Part shown: positions 15,131-23,237 of the stretch, piece by piece
Layout: each line of letters opens with the position of its first letter
Position numbering within the stretch: the stretch's first letter is position 1
Assembly: GCA_937901915.1 (NCBI GenBank)
Contig: CALGUD010000097.1
Span: 1 to 43,813, forward strand
DNA length: 43,813 nt
Reading direction: 5' to 3'
Source of the DNA: an uncultured Flavobacteriaceae bacterium
Lineage (GTDB): Bacteria; Bacteroidota; Bacteroidia; Flavobacteriales; Flavobacteriaceae
Position numbers and translations under genes: made by a program
The notes under the pieces: model-generated
Databases searched by the model: none
Seen by the model: only the letters and a program-made list of their open reading frames with translations
Told to the model about the DNA's origin: nothing

Positions 15131-15721
15131 ATGATTTTACCCATTGTAGCTTACGGCGATGCTGTTTTACGTAAAAAAGGAAAAGATATTAATAAAGATT
15201 ACCCAAAACTTAATGAGGTGATCGAAAATATGTTCGAGACTATGTATAATGCTTTGGGAGTGGGGTTAGCTGCTCCCCAGGTAGGATTGCCTATAAGATT
15301 GTTTGTTATTGATACTACTCCTTTTGCCGATGATGAAGACCTTACAAAAGAGGAGCAGGATCAGTTAAAAGGTTTTAAAAAAGTGTTTATCAACGCAAAA
15401 ATACTTGAGGAAAGTGGTGAAGAATGGAGCTTTAATGAGGGATGCTTAAGCATTCCGGATATTCGGGAAGATGTTTCAAGAGAAGAAACTATCAAAATCG
15501 AATATTTTGATGAGAACTTTGAAAAGCATACAGAAGAATTTAACGGACTTATTGCACGAGTGATACAGCATGAATACGACCACATAGAGGGTATTCTGTT
15601 CACCGATAAACTTTCCTCCTTAAAAAAGAGATTGCTTAAAGGTAAGCTTTCAAATATTTCCAAAGGAAAAATTAAAGTTGATTACAGGATGCGTTTTCCC
15701 GATGTGAAAAAAGTGAGGTAA
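15131..15721 (+). CDS. def: peptide deformylase
   Basis: The 196-residue enzyme removes the formyl group from the N-terminal methionine of new proteins. All three metal-site motifs are present: GVGLAAPQVGL, EGCLSIP (Cys ligand) and HEYDHIEGILF (two His ligands and the catalytic Glu region). I use ATG at 15131 (MILPIVAYGDAVLRKKG), which fits the family N-terminus, instead of an in-frame TTG at 15119 that would add four residues. The C-terminus is basic. It lies between ruvX and the DUF5606 gene on the same strand. Confidence 0.96.
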   Translation: MILPIVAYGDAVLRKKGKDINKDYPKLNEVIENMFETMYNALGVGLAAPQVGLPIRLFVIDTTPFADDEDLTKEEQDQLKGFKKVFINAKILEESGEEWSFNEGCLSIPDIREDVSREETIKIEYFDENFEKHTEEFNGLIARVIQHEYDHIEGILFTDKLSSLKKRLLKGKLSNISKGKIKVDYRMRFPDVKKVR

Positions 15722-15770
15722 TTATTTTGGAAATAAAATTCAAAGAATAGATATTTGCGATTCCTAATAA

Positions 15771-16367
15771 ATGGATAAAATGGGTTTAGAAAAAATATTG
15801 GCCATATCTGGCAAACCAGGACTTTATGAATTGATAACTCAAACCCGTACAGGTTTTGTAGCGTCATCTTTAATAGACGGTAAGAGATTATCGCTTAATT
15901 TAAGGAGTAATATAAGCCTGCTCTCTGAAATAGCGATTTACACACTAACTGAAGAAGTCCCGTTAAGAGAGGTTTTTAAAAAAATTCAGGAAAAAGAAAA
16001 TGGAAAACAGACAACTGTAAGCCATAAAGAGGAAAATGTTAAGTTAGAAGAATACTTTTTTGATATTTTACCTGATTATGATGAGGACAGGGTTTATGTT
16101 AGTGATATAAAAAAGGTTATCAGGTGGTACAATCTCCTCGTTGAAAAAGGGCATGATAATTTTGAAGCCGAAGCTGAAGAAGGAAAAGAAAATGAAGAAG
16201 AGAAAAGTAAAGGCACAACGGAAGAGAAAGAGATAAAAGAGGAAAAAAAGGGAAAGGAAAGCAAAAAAACGGAGAGTAAAACCAAAGAAAAAACAAAAAG
16301 TAAAGTAAAAGAAAAGGCAAAAGGAAAAGAGGAAAATAAGGTTACTAAAAAGAAAAGTACAAAATAA
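15771..16367 (+). CDS. DUF5606 domain protein with Lys/Glu-rich tail
   Basis: The 198-residue protein begins with the conserved Bacteroidota DUF5606 block (LEKILAISGKPGLYELITQTRTGFVASSLIDGKR). A second conserved part around residues 80-125 includes YVSDIKKVIRWYN. Its function is unknown. From about residue 130 the sequence is nearly all Glu and Lys with some Thr and Ser. The coding strand there is almost pure purine for about 200 bases (16165-16365), so the tail is low-complexity and probably disordered. An internal ATG at 15780 is an equally good start. It follows def by 49 bp and ends at a terminator. Confidence 0.85.
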   Translation: MDKMGLEKILAISGKPGLYELITQTRTGFVASSLIDGKRLSLNLRSNISLLSEIAIYTLTEEVPLREVFKKIQEKENGKQTTVSHKEENVKLEEYFFDILPDYDEDRVYVSDIKKVIRWYNLLVEKGHDNFEAEAEEGKENEEEKSKGTTEEKEIKEEKKGKESKKTESKTKEKTKSKVKEKAKGKEENKVTKKKSTK

Positions 16368-16405
16368 GCAATTATATTTATTCACATTGTATGTTAATTA
16401 AATTA

Positions 16406-16437
16406 AACCTCTCATATACAGGAGGTTTTCTTTTTTA
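16406..16437 (+). terminator. rho-independent terminator after the DUF5606 gene
   Basis: Arms AAACCTC (16406-16412) and GAGGTTT (16422-16428) enclose a 9-nt loop, followed by TTCTTTTTT. It lies about 40 bp past the stop codon and separates the def/DUF5606 unit from the DinB-NRDE-ATP-grasp operon. Confidence 0.75.
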
Positions 16438-16512
16438 TTAACTTTAGGGAATTATATATGCAAGGATTATAAAATATATCGTCTATTGTATAGTAATTAA
16501 AACCCTTTTTTA

Positions 16513-17022
16513 ATGATAAAACAGGCAACCAACCAAACTTTGCTTCAATTAAAAAATGTCCTGGAACAATTAAATAATGAACAATTAAGTGCTCCCCTGG
16601 ATGTTTTAAACGGTTCAACCATCGGGATGCATGTAAGACATATTCTGGAATTTTTTCTATGCCTCATAGATTCAAAAACTACTTTTAAAGTTAATTACGA
16701 CTTACGAAACAGGGATCCTTTACTTGAAGTAAGTACAGACGACTGCATTCAAACAATAAATAAAATAATGTTTTTCCTGGAAAATAATCAGGTAGACTTT
16801 GATTTAAAACTATCAGCGAACTATTCTTTATTAGATGAACAGGAAGAGGTTACTTTAAATACAACCTTTTTAAGAGAACTTCTCTACAATGTAGAACATA
16901 CTGTACATCATCTTGCAATTATTAAGATTGGTATAAAAGCATTAAATGTAAATTTAAATATAGATGAAACATTGGGGGTTGCTGCTTCAACTATTCGAAA
17001 CAAAAAATTATGTGCACAGTAA
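16513..17022 (+). CDS. DinB/YfiT-like family protein
   Basis: The 169-residue protein looks like a four-helix DinB-type domain, with metal-ligand candidates H40-x2-H43 (GMHVRHILEF) and H129-x2-H132-H133 (NVEHTVHHLAIIKIG). DinB/YfiT/BstA proteins are metal-dependent, and several act as thiol S-transferases; substrates in Bacteroidota are mostly unknown. It is the first gene of a tight operon: its last 13 bp overlap the start of the NRDE gene. I could not find a strong promoter motif ahead of it, only AT-rich sequence after the upstream terminator. Confidence 0.82.
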   Translation: MIKQATNQTLLQLKNVLEQLNNEQLSAPLDVLNGSTIGMHVRHILEFFLCLIDSKTTFKVNYDLRNRDPLLEVSTDDCIQTINKIMFFLENNQVDFDLKLSANYSLLDEQEEVTLNTTFLRELLYNVEHTVHHLAIIKIGIKALNVNLNIDETLGVAASTIRNKKLCAQ

Positions 17023-17696
17023 GTTATATTCCCACATCCGAAGGTTTTTTTCTTACCTCCAACAGGGATGAAGATCCTGATCGAAAAACATTACCTATCC
17101 AGGATATTACTTTATCTAACGGTGAACAATTAAAAGCGCCAATTGATTTTAAAGGTGGAGGAAGCTGGATGGCATCTAACCAAACAGGAAAAGTAGCTTG
17201 TTTGCTTAATGGTGCATTTGTAAAGCACAAAAGGGAACTTCCATACAGAAAAAGCAGAGGGAAATTTGTGTTTGAAGCTTTTGAATACCCTTCTTTTTCA
17301 GAGTTTATTGAAAAAACTGACCTTGAAAATATTGAACCATTTACAGTCATATTAATTGATGATTTTTTACAGGTTATGATATGGGATGGCCAAACAAAAC
17401 ACCGCTTGATATTTGATAAAAATGCATCGCATATATGGTCTTCTTCCACCTTGTATACACAGGATGAGCATATAAAAAAATATTATTATTTCATGGATTC
17501 TATTAAAAGCATGAAACCAACTCCTGAAGAAATATTAACAATGCACGGACTTAAAAGTAAAACTCCCTTTATTTTGGATCTTGCACATGTGAAGACTGTA
17601 AGTATTACTCAGTTTGTAATAGATACCAAAAAAAGTGGGTTAACCTATCATCTAGTAACGGCAAAAAAAGATGTAAAAAAAAAGGTATTATATTAA
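17010..17696 (+). CDS. NRDE family protein, TANGO2-like
   Basis: The 228-residue protein starts MCTVSYIP and has SNRDE (17-21), the two hallmarks of the NRDE/TANGO2 family. Removal of Met would expose Cys2 as an N-terminal-nucleophile-type residue. The following GGGSWMASNQTGKVACLLNG block also fits. Eukaryotic TANGO2/HRG-9 proteins have been linked to heme trafficking; bacterial members are poorly understood. The start overlaps the DinB-like gene by 13 bp, and the ATP-grasp gene follows after 27 bp, suggesting one transcript and a linked process. Confidence 0.87.
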   Translation: MCTVSYIPTSEGFFLTSNRDEDPDRKTLPIQDITLSNGEQLKAPIDFKGGGSWMASNQTGKVACLLNGAFVKHKRELPYRKSRGKFVFEAFEYPSFSEFIEKTDLENIEPFTVILIDDFLQVMIWDGQTKHRLIFDKNASHIWSSSTLYTQDEHIKKYYYFMDSIKSMKPTPEEILTMHGLKSKTPFILDLAHVKTVSITQFVIDTKKSGLTYHLVTAKKDVKKKVLY

Positions 17697-17723
17697 GCGA
17701 TATTTTAGCGAAATCAAATTGAA

Positions 17724-18776
17724 GTGAAAAACCTTAGAAAATACCAATGGTATATAAAGCTCACTTCGTGGGAATACTGGCCTTCATGGATTTTATACAT
17801 GCCAGTGTGGATCCAGCATTTTTACCTGGCTTTTAAAGCTAAAAGCCTTTTTTTCTTTTTAAAGGTAAATCCGGCTATTGATGATGGTTTTATTTTGAGT
17901 GATTCAAAGTTTAAAACACTTCAGTTGGTGCCTGAACCTTATCTTCCAAAAACTATTTTTGTAGATAAAAATCACACATTTAATAATCTTTTCGAAAGTT
18001 TAAATGAAGCATTGATTTATTTCCCGGTTATTCTAAAGCCTGATATTGGTTTTAGGGGATTACTGGTTCATAAGATTAATGATGCAAAAGAACTGGAAAA
18101 GGTTTTGAAAAATATCAAAGTAGATTATATTTTACAGGAATACATAGATTTTCAGTTAGAGATAGGTGTTTTTTACTTCCGGTTACCAAATAATATAAGT
18201 GGATCTATCCCATCAATAACCATTAAAGAATTTTTATCCGTTACAGGCGATGGAATTAAAACTTTAAAAAAATTGATAGATGAACAGCCCCGGGCTATTT
18301 TACAAAGAGATAAGCTTAAGCATAATTTTAAAGATCAATGGGATAAAGTTATTCCCGATGGAGAAAAAATAACCCTGGAGTTTATTGGAAACCACAACCG
18401 GGGGACCAAATTTGTAAATGGGTATTACTTGTATGATGAGAAGCTGTTAAAAGTATTTGATAATCTCAACAAAAATATGCCGGGATTTTATTTTGGACGT
18501 TTTGATATCCGGGCCAAATCAATAGAAGACTTAAAAAACGGTAAAAACTTTAAAATACTTGAAGTAAACGGAGTAGGGGCGGAACCAACACATGTGTACG
18601 ACCCTGATTATAAACTTTTACGTGCATGGAGAGATATGCTTTATCTCTGGAAAATAAAGTATATTATTGCTATGCAGAATAAACAGGGTGGAGAAAAATT
18701 TCCTTTATACCCGGAAGCCAGAAAGCGATGGCGTTCGTTTAAAAGTTATAAAAAGATTGCTTTTGAAAACCAGTAG
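17724..18776 (+). CDS. ATP-grasp domain protein of unknown substrate
   Basis: The 350-residue protein shows an ATP-grasp core: K105 (ILKPDIGFRG, 103-112) for ATP phosphate contact, the hinge LQEY with E139, and the magnesium ligands at D261 (GRFDIR) and E280-N282 (LEVNG). The first ~50 residues are aromatic (LTSWEYWPSWILYMPVW) and may associate with the membrane; this part is not in standard ATP-grasp ligases. ATP-grasp enzymes join a carboxylate to an amine or thiol via an acyl phosphate. D-Ala-D-Ala ligase is a superficial match only. The start is GTG at 17724; no in-frame ATG is nearby. The stop lies 9 bp from the convergent esterase gene. Confidence 0.75.
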   Translation: MKNLRKYQWYIKLTSWEYWPSWILYMPVWIQHFYLAFKAKSLFFFLKVNPAIDDGFILSDSKFKTLQLVPEPYLPKTIFVDKNHTFNNLFESLNEALIYFPVILKPDIGFRGLLVHKINDAKELEKVLKNIKVDYILQEYIDFQLEIGVFYFRLPNNISGSIPSITIKEFLSVTGDGIKTLKKLIDEQPRAILQRDKLKHNFKDQWDKVIPDGEKITLEFIGNHNRGTKFVNGYYLYDEKLLKVFDNLNKNMPGFYFGRFDIRAKSIEDLKNGKNFKILEVNGVGAEPTHVYDPDYKLLRAWRDMLYLWKIKYIIAMQNKQGGEKFPLYPEARKRWRSFKSYKKIAFENQ

Positions 18777-18785
18777 GTTAAAAAC

Positions 18786-20174
18786 TTAATATTCTTCACT
18801 TGTAAAACTTGAAGCAGGCAATCCCGAATTATTCGTTAAAGCAGGTTCGGCAGTATTGTTCCACCCATAACGCACATGTTTAGGATTCTTTACTTTATTG
18901 CTCCAAACTACTATATCGTTTTCTTCAATTTTGGCATTGGCCGTGTAAAATTTACCATCTTCACCGGCAACCTCAAAACCTTCTGGCTTTCCATTACTTT
19001 TTAATCCGTCAGAATAATTAAAATGTACTCTTATTTTATCTTTTTCAATCTTAAATTCTTTATAAAGTGGACCTGAATATGCTAAATCAGTCTTTCCGTA
19101 TGTTTTGTTTAAGGCAAGATTAGCAAAACGCAAACCTACATCTTTTTTGTTTTTTGGATGAATATCTTCAAGATTGCCAATGTCGCTTGTGACGATCATA
19201 CCGGTTTTATTGACTTTATCCAGTGTCCTTAATTGCTGATCCCTTACCGTAACGCCATTAAAATTATCTTCACCATAGTTGTAAGGGGCTATTTGGGCAA
19301 AGTAAAATGAAAAATTATCTTCCCATTTTTTCCTCCAACTTTTTATGAGGGTAGAAAGAAGCTCAGCATATGTATCTGCATTTTGAGTATTGGTTTCACC
19401 CTGGTACCATAGTACTCCGGCAAGTTTAAAAGAAACGATGGGATGTATCATGGCATTATAAGCCCTTCCCGGTTGATTTGGCCCCCACGGTTCTTTATTA
19501 AGTTTTTGTGAAGCTTTCAGAAGCACCTCATTTTCATTAATAGCTTCTTCAGGGGTCCAGATTTCGGCTGGTGTGCCTCCCCAGCTACTATTTATGAGCC
19601 CCACAGGAACATTCAATTCTGTATGTATTTTTTGTCCAAAAAAATAGCCTGCCGCACTAAAATGTTCCATAGTTTTTGGTGTACAAACCACCCATTCCCC
19701 TTCAAGGTCCAGTTGAGGATCTTCAGAAGACTTTTTGGTCACCGTAAAGAATCTTATAGAAGGGTAATCAGCTTTTTTAATTTCTTCTTTAGCATCATCA
19801 ATACCGGCAGAAGGTGTCCATTCCATATTGGATTGTCCGGAGCACAACCATACTTCTCCAATTAAAACATCGTCAATAATTATTGCATTATAACCTTGTA
19901 TTTTAATCTGGTAGGGTCCTCCTGATTTGGGAGTTATTAAATTTACCAACCATTTGGCTTCATTATCTGCTTTTACTTTTACAGGTTTATTATCCCAAGA
20001 TGGTATAATGGTAATTTCTTCATTAGGATTGGCCCATCCCCACAATTTTACTTCTGCATTTTGTTGTAATACCATATGATCACCAAAAATTGCAGGCAAG
20101 GATACCTTTGCTAAAGTCATATTAAAACATAAATAAGTGCAAATTAACAGGAATGATTTGAAAATTTTAAGCAT
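18786..20174 (-). CDS. sialate O-acetylesterase-like SGNH esterase, exported
   Basis: The 462-residue protein (from ATG at 20174) has a signal peptide (MLKIFKSFLLICTYLCFN) and an N-terminal beta domain (VSLPAIFGDHMVLQQ). A SGNH hydrolase core follows with GQSNMEW (nucleophile Ser), SSWGGTPAEIW, VLWYQGETN, and a catalytic Asp-His pair in NLEDIHPKNK. It should deacetylate O-acetylated sugars in the periplasm or at the surface. A TTG-initiated extension to 20204 is possible but would blunt the signal peptide. No other polysaccharide-utilisation genes adjoin it. It is divergent from mazG, with a 93-bp gap holding no clear promoter. Confidence 0.9.
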   Translation of the reverse strand: MLKIFKSFLLICTYLCFNMTLAKVSLPAIFGDHMVLQQNAEVKLWGWANPNEEITIIPSWDNKPVKVKADNEAKWLVNLITPKSGGPYQIKIQGYNAIIIDDVLIGEVWLCSGQSNMEWTPSAGIDDAKEEIKKADYPSIRFFTVTKKSSEDPQLDLEGEWVVCTPKTMEHFSAAGYFFGQKIHTELNVPVGLINSSWGGTPAEIWTPEEAINENEVLLKASQKLNKEPWGPNQPGRAYNAMIHPIVSFKLAGVLWYQGETNTQNADTYAELLSTLIKSWRKKWEDNFSFYFAQIAPYNYGEDNFNGVTVRDQQLRTLDKVNKTGMIVTSDIGNLEDIHPKNKKDVGLRFANLALNKTYGKTDLAYSGPLYKEFKIEKDKIRVHFNYSDGLKSNGKPEGFEVAGEDGKFYTANAKIEENDIVVWSNKVKNPKHVRYGWNNTAEPALTNNSGLPASSFTSEEY

Positions 20175-20267
20175 AAGAGTATTTAATTGTTTAAAAAAAG
20201 TCAATTACTTTTTTGTGCTCTTGCGGATTTAAATATACTAAATTGTAATTTTATCGAAAGAAAAAAA

Positions 20268-21041
20268 ATGAATTCGAGAAAACAACAATTAGAGGCCTTA
20301 GAAAGGTTACTGAATATTATGGATGAACTCCGGGAGCAATGTCCGTGGGATAAAAAGCAAACTATCCAATCCCTGCGACATCTTACCATTGAAGAAACTT
20401 ATGAATTAGGTGATGCTATACTGGACAATAATCTCGATGAAGTTAAAAAAGAACTCGGGGACCTACTTTTACATATTGTTTTTTATGCACGGATAGGTAG
20501 TGAAACCAATGATTTTGATATAGGTGATGTGGCGAATGATATTTGTAAAAAACTCATTGACAGACACCCCCATATTTATGGTGATGTTGAGGTGCAAAAC
20601 GAAGAGGAAGTAAAGCAAAACTGGGAAAAGTTAAAATTAAAAGAAGGTAAGAAAAGTGTATTGGAGGGAGTTCCAAAAGGTTTACCGGCTTTGGTCAAAG
20701 CCAGTAGAATACAGGACAAAGTTGCCGGGGTTGGCTTTGATTGGGAAGAACCGGAGCAGGTATGGGAAAAACTGCAGGAGGAACTATCCGAATTCAGGGA
20801 TGAGGTTAGAGCAGGGGATCAGGATAAGACAGAGGCCGAATTTGGTGATGTGATGTTCTCTATGATCAATTACGCACGTTTTTTAAATGTAAATCCAGAA
20901 GATGCTTTAGAACGTACCAATAAAAAATTCATAAAGCGTTTCCAATATCTTGAAAGTAAAGCCGGTGAAATGGGGAAACCGTTAAAAGATATGACCCTGG
21001 CTGAAATGGATGTTTTTTGGGAAGAGGCTAAAAAACTATAA
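20268..21041 (+). CDS. mazG: nucleoside triphosphate pyrophosphohydrolase MazG
   Basis: The 257-residue protein has two all-alpha MazG domains, as in E. coli MazG (263 residues). The first carries PWDKKQTIQSLRHLTIEETYE, with the EExxE-type metal site, and KELGDLLLHIVFYA. The second carries KLQEELSEFRDEV and EFGDVMFSMINYARF. It hydrolyses NTPs to NMP and PPi, a house-cleaning role that also lowers ppGpp signalling in E. coli. I start it at ATG 20268, the beginning of family similarity; the open frame continues to a TTG at 20187 without conserved sequence. A toxin-antitoxin pair lies downstream, but this MazG is unrelated to MazEF toxins. Confidence 0.93.
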   Translation: MNSRKQQLEALERLLNIMDELREQCPWDKKQTIQSLRHLTIEETYELGDAILDNNLDEVKKELGDLLLHIVFYARIGSETNDFDIGDVANDICKKLIDRHPHIYGDVEVQNEEEVKQNWEKLKLKEGKKSVLEGVPKGLPALVKASRIQDKVAGVGFDWEEPEQVWEKLQEELSEFRDEVRAGDQDKTEAEFGDVMFSMINYARFLNVNPEDALERTNKKFIKRFQYLESKAGEMGKPLKDMTLAEMDVFWEEAKKL

Positions 21042-21091
21042 GTTTTCTACAAGATTAAGTTATTTTAATATTAAAGTGGAATGATAAAAAA

Positions 21092-21128
21092 ATAACACTT
21101 TGATATTATTTGTATAACATATTGTTAT
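21092..21128. promoter_or_regulatory. candidate operator of the toxin-antitoxin pair
   Basis: A perfect inverted repeat, ATAACA-TAT-TGTTAT, spans 21114-21128, with an extra ATAACA half-site at 21092-21097, all 29-65 bp before the antitoxin ATG. Ribbon-helix-helix antitoxins typically bind such palindromes to repress their own operon. No clean TAnnTTTG is seen here. Confidence 0.45.
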
Positions 21129-21156
21129 TTCGTATTTTTAAATAAAATTTTTTATT

Positions 21157-21387
21157 ATGAATACTAAAGTTCAAACAGCAATTAGGCTTAATTCCGATTT
21201 ACTGGAAGCTTTAAAAGAAAAAGCTAAGGCAGATCAAAGGAGTTTGAATAACTACATTGAAATGGTTTTAAAAAGGGATGTAGGAAACATTCCAAATGCC
21301 ACTACTATAGAAGCCATTGATGAAGCGAAAGATAAGTCAAAGCTTGAACGTATTGATGATATTGACAAATTCTTTGATAATTTCTAA
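21157..21387 (+). CDS. ribbon-helix-helix antitoxin (partner of YafQ-type toxin)
   Basis: The 76-residue protein has an N-terminal ribbon-helix-helix pattern (VQTAIRLNSDLLEALKEKAK then RSLNNYIEMVLK, about 5-39). An acidic C-terminal tail follows that would wrap and neutralise a toxin. It ends three bases before the toxin GTG. The pattern is closer to Arc/CopG-type than to classic DinJ, so the pairing with YafQ is from position, not from sequence of this protein. It should repress its own promoter through the palindrome at 21114-21128. Confidence 0.8.
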   Translation: MNTKVQTAIRLNSDLLEALKEKAKADQRSLNNYIEMVLKRDVGNIPNATTIEAIDEAKDKSKLERIDDIDKFFDNF

Positions 21388-21390
21388 GGG

Positions 21391-21669
21391 GTGTATACTA
21401 TCTATATTTCTCCCAGATTTAAAAGGGATTTGAAAAAGGTTCAGAAGCGTCCTAAGGACTATGAACTTACTCGGAAGGTAATCAAACTACTTAAGGAAAG
21501 TGGCATAAATGGGTTGCCGGTTAAATTAAAGCCCCATAAGCTCTATGGCAATTACAAAAACCACCTGGAAGCACACATTAAGCCGGATTTACTTATCATT
21601 TGGATTCAAATTGAAAGTCCTAAAGAAATTACACTGATTAGGATAGGATCGCATTCTGATTTATTTTAA
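21391..21669 (+). CDS. YafQ family mRNA interferase toxin (RelE/ParE superfamily)
   Basis: The 92-residue protein matches YafQ: YISPRFKRDLKKVQKR at the start, then H49, H62-x3-D66 (HIKPDLLIIW), and a C-terminal RIGSHSDLF with H88 and F92. These correspond to E. coli YafQ H50, H63, D67, H87 and F91, so the toxin looks catalytically intact, with Leu where YafQ has W68. YafQ cleaves mRNA in the ribosomal A site. The start is GTG at 21391, three bases after the antitoxin stop. The weak start codon may keep toxin synthesis below that of the antitoxin. Confidence 0.88.
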   Translation: MYTIYISPRFKRDLKKVQKRPKDYELTRKVIKLLKESGINGLPVKLKPHKLYGNYKNHLEAHIKPDLLIIWIQIESPKEITLIRIGSHSDLF

Positions 21670-21849
21670 ATCTTAGTGATTACTACCCATAGATTATTCA
21701 AAGAAAGCTTCTCTTCTAGATATCAAAATACATATTAGAATATTTAAAAGGTAAAAAAATCTTATATACTAGAAATTTTCTTTCCTATGTGAATTTGAAC
21801 AGTCATAATTCCACTTCAAATAAATATCTTTACATCCGAAAGCTGATTC

Positions 21850-23220
21850 ATGTCTATTTCTAATTATACCAAAGAGTTTGCTTATAACTTAAAACTCGCG
21901 TATCCTGTAATGTTGGGTATGCTGGGGCATACTTTCGTGGCCTTTGCCGATAACATTATGGTAGGGCAGTTAGGTACTGCAGAGTTGGCAGCTGTATCAT
22001 TAGGAAATAGTTTCATTTTTATTGCCATGTCACTGGGTATTGGGTTTTCTACGGCCATTACACCATTAACTGCTGAAGCCGATGCAGAGGGTAATATTGC
22101 AAGAGGGCGCAGCACCTTTAAACACGGACTTATTCTATGTACCACACTGGGAGTAGTACTGTTTATCCTGATATTATTAGCAAAACCGCTAATGTATATG
22201 ATGGATCAGCCGGTAGAGGTGGTGGAACTCGCGTTGCCTTACCTGGATTTGGTTGCTTTTTCACTTATTCCACTTATTATTTTCCAGGCGTTAAAGCAGT
22301 TTTCCGACGGACTTTCTAAAACAAAGTTTGCAATGTATGCAACTGTGGTAGCCAATATCGTAAATATTGTTCTTAATTATCTGTTGATATTCGGAAAATT
22401 CGGATTTCCGGAAATGGGTATTATCGGGGCAGCAATTGGAACACTTGCATCACGGGTTATTATGAATATTGTGTTATGGTGGTACCTGAAAAGGGATAAA
22501 AAAACGCGGCAGTATGTTTCTAACTTTAAGCTTGAAGTCAAGAAAAGGATGCTTAAAAAGATCATGAGCCTTGGTTTTCCTTCTGCGTTACAAATGTTTT
22601 TTGAGGTGGCCATTTTCACATCCGCAATCTGGCTGAGTGGGGTATTGGGAAAAAATCCACAGGCAGCGAACCAAATAGCACTTAATTTAGCCAGTATGAC
22701 CTTTATGATTGCAATGGGTCTTAGTGTAGCTGCAATGGTACGGGTAGGAAATCAAAAAGGTTTAAAAAACTTTGTAGAGTTAAGAAGAATTGCATTATCA
22801 ATATTCCTCTTAACATTTATTATTGATGTAATTTTTGCCGGGTTTTTCTGGGCATTTAAAGATTGGTTACCAAGTATTTACCTGGATGTAAATGATGTTG
22901 CCAATATGGCTGATAATATGGAAGTAATGGCTATAGCGGCTCAATTATTACTGGTAGCGGCTATTTTCCAGATATCTGATGGTATACAAGTGGTTGTGCT
23001 TGGTGCTTTACGGGGTTTACAGGACGTGATGATCCCCACCTTGCTTACTTTTATATCTTATTGGATAATAGGCTTTCCAGTTTCTTATTACCTGGGTTTA
23101 CATACAGAATTTGAAAGTACAGGTATATGGGTAGGATTGCTTGCCGGGTTAACGGCAGCATCAGTCTTACTTTATATCCGGTTTAATTATTTGACTAAAA
23201 GATTAGTGAAAAATAATTAA
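21850..23220 (+). CDS. MATE family multidrug/metabolite efflux transporter
   Basis: The 456-residue protein has 12 predicted membrane helices and the MATE layout: AYPVMLGMLGHTFVAFADNIMVGQLGTAELAAVSLGNS in helices 1-2, LPYLDLVAF and QALKQFSDGLSKTKFA in the first half, and a matching second half with ALRGLQDVMIPTL. It resembles the NorM branch, which exports cationic compounds using a Na+ or H+ gradient. The substrate is unknown. A weak TATCTTTA -7-like sequence lies at 21825-21832. It is a single gene; the next gene is convergent. Confidence 0.93.
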   Translation: MSISNYTKEFAYNLKLAYPVMLGMLGHTFVAFADNIMVGQLGTAELAAVSLGNSFIFIAMSLGIGFSTAITPLTAEADAEGNIARGRSTFKHGLILCTTLGVVLFILILLAKPLMYMMDQPVEVVELALPYLDLVAFSLIPLIIFQALKQFSDGLSKTKFAMYATVVANIVNIVLNYLLIFGKFGFPEMGIIGAAIGTLASRVIMNIVLWWYLKRDKKTRQYVSNFKLEVKKRMLKKIMSLGFPSALQMFFEVAIFTSAIWLSGVLGKNPQAANQIALNLASMTFMIAMGLSVAAMVRVGNQKGLKNFVELRRIALSIFLLTFIIDVIFAGFFWAFKDWLPSIYLDVNDVANMADNMEVMAIAAQLLLVAAIFQISDGIQVVVLGALRGLQDVMIPTLLTFISYWIIGFPVSYYLGLHTEFESTGIWVGLLAGLTAASVLLYIRFNYLTKRLVKNN

Positions 23221-23237
23221 CCAACAGTAAGTTTCTT

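Noticed and set aside
16068..16385. Antisense Phe/Leu-rich frames opposite the DUF5606 tail
   Set aside because: They are the reverse complement of a polypurine tract. The hydrophobic composition is an artefact, not a membrane protein.
17724..18776. D-alanine-D-alanine ligase
   Set aside because: ATP-grasp residues are present, but the N-terminal region and the substrate-side motifs of Ddl are absent, and the operon context is not cell-wall synthesis.
20187..20267. Extended N-terminus of mazG from TTG 20187
   Set aside because: The extra 27 residues are not MazG-like and overlap the esterase upstream region. ATG 20268 starts exactly where family similarity begins.
20268..21669. mazG plus the toxin-antitoxin pair as one MazEF-like system
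   Set aside because: The toxin is YafQ-like, the antitoxin is ribbon-helix-helix, and MazG is the housekeeping pyrophosphohydrolase. A 115-bp gap with its own palindrome separates them.
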